Source: Dryococelus australis
Taxonomy: Eukaryota; Arthropoda; Insecta; Phasmatodea; Phasmatidae
Reading direction: 5' to 3'
Length of the DNA stretch: 64,000 nt
NCBI GenBank assembly: GCA_029891345.1
Contig: CM056998.1
Coordinates: forward strand, 174,974,239-175,038,238
Shown: one piece after another, positions 57,601 to 64,000 of the stretch
Layout of the letters: the number at the start of each line of letters is the position of its first letter
How positions within the stretch are numbered: the first letter of the stretch is position 1
Notes under the pieces: generated by a model
Seen by the model: the letters and a program-made list of their open reading frames with translations, nothing else
Database searches by the model: none
Told to the model about the DNA's origin: nothing
Program-made: the position numbers and the translations under genes

Positions 57601-57710
57601 CTTGAGGGCCACCTCCAGCTCTTCCTCCCTCATGGTTATTGGCTGGCGAAGGCCGAAGTCACATACATGACTAGTGGCGCCTCCCAGGCAGCCCGCTAGC
57701 GCCACCACAT
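57601..57710 (-). CDS. Rab23: Rab23, exon with start codon (coding 57601-57633)
   Basis: The minus strand reads ATG at 57633-57631 and encodes MREEELEVALK, then AAG meets a GTGAGA donor at 57600. These eleven residues match the short N-terminus of Rab23 (vertebrate forms also have eleven residues before the P-loop segment) and join in phase 0 to the exon at 22137. Upstream of the ATG the exon is 5' UTR. Reading back, a TTTTCCAG acceptor at 57711-57718 puts the exon start at 57710, giving a 110-bp exon and implying a noncoding first exon further right. There is no in-frame stop between the ATG and about 57648, but the in-frame codons further upstream do not look like Rab sequence, so I keep this ATG. 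Rab23 is a small GTPase of endocytic and ciliary membranes. It negatively regulates Hedgehog signalling in vertebrates and acts in planar cell polarity in flies (known biology, not visible here). Confidence 0.88.
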
Positions 57711-58029
57711 CTGGAAAACATAACGACACGTGTTAACGAGCTGGCCACACAACACAAGAGCTACTAGTAAATAATTACGGAAATAAGGATCTCTGGATCA
57801 CTTTTGGAAAGTACAGATCTGCACACAGCACACGCAAAATGCGGTAAGTTTACAATTAAAAAATTATGCGTTACTTAAGAATTATGACGTGTGCAAGAAC
57901 CGAAGTTGATTCAAGATGAGAACTTAGCAGGTCGTGTGGGATGATGAGTTTTAGAATAAATAGCTGTATTTTATATCTTATGTAAAATTTATGCGACAGT
58001 GACCAATCAGAGCATGGCAGATGGAGAGA
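57711..58029. other. Upstream Rab23 intron or 5' flank, nothing else seen
   Basis: AT-rich sequence beginning with the inferred acceptor (TTTTCCAG on the minus strand). If the acceptor is real, this is intron sequence leading back to a noncoding first exon. No coding signal is visible. Confidence 0.4.
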
Positions 58030-58222
58030 AAATGGTGAATATGGAGCATCGTTGAAATGCAAGATCGGGGGAAACGGGAGATCCCCGAGAAAACCCGCCG
58101 ACCAGCAGCATCGCCCGGCACGTTTCCCACGTGACAAAATCCGGAAGCGACCCCACCGGGAATCGAGCCCGGTTCACTTAGGTGGGAGGCGAGCAGTCTA
58201 ACCACATACCACCGCGGTCCCG
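58030..58222 (-). mobile_element. tRNA-derived SINE, minus strand
   Basis: Reading the minus strand from 58222: GACCGCGGTGGTATGTGGTTAG head, CCGGGCTCGATTCCCGG B-box, then GGGCGATGCTGCTGGTCGGC and GGGGATCTCCCGTTTCCCCC. It lies about 320 bp upstream of the Rab23 start exon. Confidence 0.85.
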
Positions 58223-58584
58223 TCGACTAAGTAGGTCGCTTTATTTTTTGCAGCAGTGGATTACTAAAACTGTAATATCTTGTATATAACGAGCGGAAGC
58301 GTCCAAACAGAGCGCAGAGATTCAGTCGCATAGTTTTCATTGAAAATCTATTCAATATTTTTTTAGTAATGTCTACTTCCGAACAGAATTTATGAAATCT
58401 TTCCCGTCCGAATCCTGGTATACAGTTTCTATTTGCGTCTTTAAAATGTATTTTTTAAAAGTGAAAGAAGATCTAATACAAGTGTTTCACCAACATTTTT
58501 TGGTACGAAACTTCCAGTACATAACATACTATGAGATATGCGGCATATCTTTGTCTTCATTTACACCATCACCATAAAACAGTA
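58223..58584. other. Unassigned
   Basis: Nothing recognised. Confidence 0.35.
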
Positions 58585-61510
58585 CACTGAGTAAAAGGTT
58601 TTATTGAATCAAACAAGATTTGTTTGATGTAACGAAATTATTTGTTTGTATAGGGACAATGAAATATTTTGTTATTGAAACCAAATTATTTTGTTTTTCT
58701 CATTTGGTTGCCCCAAAATGTAAAATTTGGTTGGTGCAATTGAAGATTTGTTTGGCTACACGCACATTTAACAGTTTGGGATTATATAAAAAAAATCTAC
58801 ATGTTCGACCCTATATCACCTACATCCGAGCGCTACGCCTTAATGATATCAGTTAATGCAAGAACGGATAATACTGGAAAGCTTTTAAATAGATAAATTG
58901 CAAATACTGGGCAACGTGTGCAAACAAATATCTCGAGTTTTACAGCTTTACTTGTCAGTTACTTGTTGCATTGTTTTATTAATATGTTTATACGTTTGTT
59001 AAGCATCAACAGATGCACTAACAAACACGGTTACTAATCCTAATTGACACAAAAATACAAACAAACTCTCGAGCTGTATTTTCGAACGAAGGCAGTCAAA
59101 TCAGAGGCGAAACAAATATATTCAGCTGATTCAACAAAATATTTAGTTAACAGTCTAAGTAGTAGGAATATGGGAAGTCTGGGCCAAGGTCGTGAGGCGC
59201 AGGAAGGGGCAGCCGCCATATTGTTACGCTATCCTACCGCCATATTGGATTACCTTGACCTTGACCTTTGACATTGACTACGAGGACCTTTGATACCAAA
59301 AACCGCTTTAGAACCTCTTTAAAAATTCGAAAAACTAACTCAAAAAATTCCAAAAAAAATTTTTAAAAAATCCGAAAAAATTTATTATTAAAAACTATTA
59401 AAACATTTTTCAAAATTATTTAAAACTTATTAAAAAGATCCTCAGAAATAACCCTTTTTTTCAGAAATGCTGACAGGGATCAGTGAGCTGGGGTCAGACA
59501 GGAGACAGGGATCAGTTACCCAGGGGTCAGGAGAGCAGTACAAAGGCTTTAACTCCGGCGGCCATTTTTTTTCCTTTTCCCCCTTGGAATTTCCCTTTTT
59601 CCCTAAAAATTCTTCCTTAAAAATTTAATTAAAAAACTTACATATCCTGAGGTATCCCCCCACATCAGTTACTCACCTCTGTACGAATCCAGCAGAGGAC
59701 TGATTCCCCCACATCCACTACCCTCACCTATACTCATTTCGCCATCTTGTTTTTTTCCGTTCACTATTTGTTTACATGCTACTGCAGGCAGCCATATTTT
59801 TTTATATGTTACTGGAGGCCGCCATATTGTTTTTTATTCGTCATTTGTTTATACATTATTGGAGACCACCATCTTGGTAGAAGACCACCATCTTGGTAGA
59901 CGACCATCCTCTTGGTATACATCACCCATCTGCCATATCGGAAGCCAATGACCATGACCTTGACCCCACGACATTGAATGGCCTATTAAACCAAAACTCG
60001 AGAAAATTGCATAAAGTCAGCAAGCATAATACATTAGACTACTACCACCATGTTACATACAGACTACCTCATCCTTAACCCCTTGACCATGAATGACCTT
60101 GAAAATAAAAAACTTGAGAAAAATTAATAAAAGTCAGCATGCATAATACATTACAGACTACTACCGCCATATTAGATGCAGACTACCTCAACCTTAACCC
60201 CATGACCCTGAATGCCCTTGAAAATGCAAACAATTCAAATAAATTTTTAAAAATTCCACAGAATTCCAAAAAGTTCACAACAAAAATTTGTTAAAAATTA
60301 ATTATTAAAAAATTTATTTAAAACAAATTTAAAAAAAAACTTGCATTTCCGAATGTTCCCCAGCACCACCATTAGTCACATTCGTTCCATCCCCAGCAGA
60401 CTACTGACTCCCTCATCTCCACTCCCACCTATACTCATTCCACCATTATGATATTTTTTTGTAATTTGTTTACATGCTACTGGAGATTGACTCTCGCCTT
60501 CACTCGACTGCCATCTTTGTTTATATGTTACTGGCTCTCCAACCTTCGTTTGACTACCATATTTTTCATACATCGTTTGTTTATATATGTTACTGGAGGC
60601 TGCCATGTTGGGAGGCAGCCATCTTGCTAGTTGCAGTCCTCCATGTTTTAATTGTAATTTGTTTTATAGTTTGCATCTCACCTTCATGCGACAGCCATGT
60701 TAGATTTAATATGTTTACATCACCTATGTATGACCAGGTGAAAGCCATATTTTTTATCAACTTTTTAAGGACAATTTTTTAAGGAAAAAGGGAAATTCCG
60801 AGGGGAAAAGGGAAAAATGGCAGTCAGAGTTATTCAATTAGAAATTTTTTTAAATAAAATTTTAACTATTTTTCAAAATCTTAAAACCAATTGTTGAATT
60901 AAAATGTATATATATATGTAAATCGATTTTTTAATTTTTTCTGATTTTTTAATTTTTTGGATATTTTTAATTTTCAAGGTCAAATGTTAAGGTCGAACGT
61001 CATATGTACAACTCTCCTGACCCCTGGGTCACTTATTCTTGTCAGCATTTCTGAAAAAAAAAATGGGTCGTTTCTAAGGATCTTTTTGATAATGTTTTAA
61101 ATATATTTTTATAATTTTTAATAATAAATTTTTTCGGAATTTTTTGAGTTAGTTTTTGGAACTTTTTAAAGGTTTTTTTTAGCGGTTTTTGGGGTCAAAG
61201 GTCCTCGTAGTCAAGGTCAAGGTCAATGACATCCAAGATGGCGGTCGGGTGACGTAACAAGATGGCGGCTCCCCGCTCCTGAGCCCCACGCCCTTGGCCC
61301 AGACGTCCCATTTTCCTACTACTAGTTTAATATTTTTTTTGCCCAACACAGAGATTTTGTTTATTCAAACATATATTTTGTTAGACGAACAAAAGTAATT
61401 TTGTTGCTTTTTAAAATTTGTTTTCTCAATAATATATTTTGTTAGGGCAACTAAATATAAATATATTTGGCCCTATACAAACAAATGTTTTAGTCGATTT
61501 TCTCTCAGTG
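58585..61510. mobile_element. CACTG-ended element (2.9 kb with nested insert)
   Basis: Left terminus CACTGAGTAAAAGG and right terminus CTCTCAGTG are inverse. Arms rich in TTTTGTT words match (ATTTGTTTGTATAGGG(A/C)C at about 58637 and inverse at about 61472). The flanks are TA-like (GTA/ATA). Without the nested element it would be about 760 bp, similar in size and design to 39200-39887. Confidence 0.65.
59158..61323. mobile_element. Nested 2.2-kb element with inverted repeats of about 450 bp
   Basis: The arms begin AGTAGTAGGAA(T/A)ATGGGA and share TCTGGGCCAAGG, GCCGCCAT(A/C)TTGTTACG, CTTGACCTTGAC, TACGAGGACCTTTGA and GAAAAAGGGAAATTCC in inverse. The spacer of about 1.1 kb holds many GCCGCCATCTTG-like words in both orientations. 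No open frame resembling a transposase, so it is non-autonomous. Confidence 0.8.
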
Positions 61511-61940
61511 ATAACGTCAACACTGCAAGTCCTATAGAGGAGAACTGACGAGAGAAATACTGCATACTCCAGTTCAGAGCCTTGCGCGTAAGGGCGACCA
61601 GACATTGCATGCGCGTAGCTAGGTCGTCCTTAACCGTCCCGCTGCTGTAGGTCTCGGACACGCTCCAGCCAGACGGCGCACGCTCGTAATGTGCGTCTCC
61701 TTGTAACATTCATAAAGCAGCGGTGTAATACGAGGGGAGACGCTTCCTCCCACACTCCTGAGCGGAGCCTTGGAATACACAATGACAGGCGTGGCGGGCG
61801 CATTGATTACACTCGCGTGTCACTCCCCGTGCTAATGCAAGTATGATTCGAGCAACACCCAGCAGCTTCCCCATTGTTTCAGGCGCGCGCGTCCACAACT
61901 GCCGGCAATTAACAAGACCCGGAGCAGAGGGTCAATATAA
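61511..61940 (-). promoter_or_regulatory. CpG-rich block, candidate Rab23 promoter or first-exon region
   Basis: This is the most CpG-dense unique-looking stretch upstream of the Rab23 start exon. On the minus strand a TTTATATT box (about 61935) precedes GC-rich sequence with an open frame at 61898-61710. That frame has an internal ATG beginning MGKLLGVARIILALARG, hydrophobic like a signal peptide, followed by a Cys-rich tail, but it matches no family I know. The block could be a CpG-island promoter and noncoding exon of Rab23, the first exon of an unrelated secreted protein, or a repeat remnant. It starts exactly where the CACTG-ended transposon at 58585-61510 ends. Confidence 0.25.
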
Positions 61941-63070
61941 AGAATGTCTTGGCAGTCGAGAATAGGTGAGATCACCGTTTGATTTAGTGGGGTGTTCTTT
62001 CAATGGTGAATCACATTCAACTACAGGTAGGGCTGCGAATACAATAATCACAGCGGGGAAACAACAATGAAGTATTCAAAATGTCCCTGCCCACACAGAT
62101 CCAAAAATTTATATGCCTACAAACGAAAACACTTAAGAACTTTCATCCTTCCACCGTTCGAATTTTCAGCTCAACAGTCCAAAAGTTATCGGTTCAAATC
62201 CACGCCAAGATCTTTTTGTAGAGATTACCTCTTTAAAATACTTTGTTACAAGAAATAGATAAACTACGGGAAATTATAATCGTCTGTTTTCAGTGATTGA
62301 CTCACATAAAAAAAATAATAAAGTCATTCATTATTCCATAAGATAACCTGTCACTGATTCATTTAGGAGCTATTCACCGAATTTCTCAAGACCGATACTA
62401 AAAAGATAAGCATCAATATCATAGGTATCAAAATAAAACAGCGACTGCATTTTATGAAGATTTAGAATGTGCGCTTAACTAGATACGTACGTACAACTTT
62501 ACTATTCTGAGCGAAATAGTTTAACTCACGAATTGGGCCGCTGGCAACCTCCCGATATTGCTAATCAAACCAGAGATCACTGACAGTTCAGTGTTCGTCA
62601 ACAGTGACACTACATTATCAGCCATCACCAATAGGTAAGTCAGACTAATGAGGGGCAAATCGTTAATTTCCGGGCACTAGGCAGTCATGACCACAGAAAA
62701 CAAATGGAAAATATTCATCAATTGAAAAAATTTCTCACATCAAGTTCGAAAATTTGTTTAAAAAAATACCCCTTAAATATAAAGAAAAACATTATGGTGC
62801 TGGCAAGACCACGCAATTACTCAAAACATTATGGTGCTGGCAAGACCACGCAATTACTCAAAACATTGGGCCTAATTCAAGTTCGAGGCTATCTTCAAAT
62901 TGCATTTTGGTGAAATTCTACAATATCTCTTTTATGCCCGCTGAACTTCTGCAGATACATTTAGAGAACATATTACTTGAATTAGCTGTCAATGTCTGAT
63001 TTCACCAGTGATTGCTGTAAATATCTGACTTCACCAGTGATTATATATCTCCAAAGCTTTAGTACTAGTA
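61941..63070. other. Unassigned, with a tRNA-like box
   Basis: A GGTTCAAATCC B-box near 62192-62202 marks a possible SINE remnant. A short tandem duplication at 62786 is listed separately. No gene recognised. Confidence 0.35.
62786..62859 (+). repeat. 37-bp tandem duplication
   Basis: The unit starting AAAACATTATGGTGCTGGCA occurs at 62786 and 62823 without mismatch, and a third start (AAAACATTGGGCC) diverges. Confidence 0.9.
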
Positions 63071-63308
63071 TATGTTGTTCACAGTAAAGTGAGCACTTTT
63101 GAGGCCGTAGTTAGTTTTTCCTATCAGTCATTTTTTATCCTTTCACCAATTTTTATAATAAGTATTGCCATATAAGTAATAAATACAGTGTATATATTTC
63201 ACCGGACCTGGAATTTAACGTCTAAGGCTAAAATAAAATATATTTACTGAAAATAATTATAAATGAGAGGGCTTCAAAAAAAGTACTCACTTTACCGTGA
63301 ATAGCTTA
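63071..63308 (+). mobile_element. Family B MITE (subfamily of 18133)
   Basis: TATGTTGTTCACAGTAAAGT to CACTTTACCGTGAATAGCT. The interior TAATAAATACAGTGTATATA and TTTCACCGGACCTGG align with the 18133 copy. Confidence 0.85.
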
Positions 63309-63823
63309 TACTTATAGTTCACTGTGCTCAATGATCATTCTAGCCCTGCATAGGGCGCTATATGATGGTAACGCGTGGAAATGAATATTACAATTACCAG
63401 ACCTCATTAGAAGTATCGTAAAAACTATTAGATGTTACTTAAATTAATGGCCACTTTCTTTTATTTTTTATGGCCAAACATTATATTCACTGCTACTAAC
63501 GTTAAAGACCACAAGTTTTGAAACTTGACACGACACTGTCTAACTAAACAGTTTCTTCTTTCTATCGCAAGTGTGAAAACGTACTGGCGAAGACTCCTAA
63601 AGCACATCGACGCGTAGCACAATACCGCCAATTCCTGCATGTCCACGAGTTGCACGTCCCCCATACACCACGATCGCGAACAGCATCGCAATACTACATG
63701 CGTCCATTCTCTTACGCAACTGCCGTATGTCTGTCACACGTTCTCGCCTCCAACCACACTGCGCACTTCGGACGAGAGACTGGCTTCGATTGTAAACGGT
63801 GATACAAACTTCCAGTGTCACTA
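63309..63823. other. Unassigned
   Basis: Nothing recognised; open frames overlap the MITE edge. Confidence 0.35.
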
Positions 63824-64000
63824 TAGGCTGTCCAAGATAAAGTGAGCACTTTTGAAAGCCCTGCTTAGTATCTACTTGCGTGCATATTGTGTCTTGTTCC
63901 GCCTTATGTAACATTAACATTACCATGGGCCTCGTCACTTTATTCTTGTGTCGGTCAAGCGAAAAAGTGAAATTATTTCAAAAGTAAATATTTTTTCCAA
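63824..64000 (+). mobile_element. Family A MITE, cut by window edge
   Basis: TAGGCTGTCCAAGATAAAGT followed by the family body through TGTCGGTCAAGCGAAAAAGT; continues past the right edge. Confidence 0.83.

Overview
The window looks like a stretch of a large, transposon-rich animal nuclear genome, most likely an insect. It is AT-rich, with very long introns, hundreds of interrupted repeat fragments, tRNA-derived SINEs, MITEs and mariner-type transposase fragments. I cannot fix the order or species from sequence alone.

The only protein-coding gene I can support is Rab23, on the minus strand, represented by its first two coding exons. Positions 57601-57710 hold a splice-acceptor-bounded exon with the start codon and residues 1-11. 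Positions 22016-22137 hold residues 12-51 plus two bases, including the P-loop and switch I. The intron between them is 35,463 bp, and the next exon lies beyond the left edge, so the following intron is at least 22,015 bp. A 5' noncoding exon must lie right of 57710; the CpG-rich block at about 61530-61930 is a candidate promoter region.

Nearly everything else is repeat. The dominant component is a set of TA-target-site MITE families sharing the terminus AGGCTGTTCACGGTAAAGTG: family A (about 410-430 bp), family B (about 230-270 bp) and the related family C (about 390-440 bp). About 25 copies cover roughly an eighth of the window. Several nested insertions (16-682, 50817-51652, 53071-54294) show the pre-insertion site directly and prove the TA duplication. 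Other components are a tRNA-derived SINE family (seven copies or fragments); two deleted mariner-like transposons with opposite halves of a transposase (15638-16313, 26030-26863); a hAT-like MITE; a TTAA-target element inside a SINE; two CACTG-ended elements, one of about 2.9 kb with a 2.2-kb long-inverted-repeat element nested in it; a decayed LINE reverse-transcriptase C-terminus; a dispersed repeat loaded with CCAAT boxes; and three minisatellites or recent tandem triplications.

Points most worth a second look are a hammerhead-ribozyme-like core in a tandem retroelement-like repeat (23860-24700), a (TG)9 tract next to the Rab23 exon-2 splice acceptor, a long inverted repeat enclosing three 72-bp tandem repeats (46104-46621), and the CCAAT-rich dispersed repeat. 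I found no bacterial genes, CRISPR array, operon, virus genome or classical tRNA/rRNA gene. Most open frames in the window are chance frames in repeats or introns.
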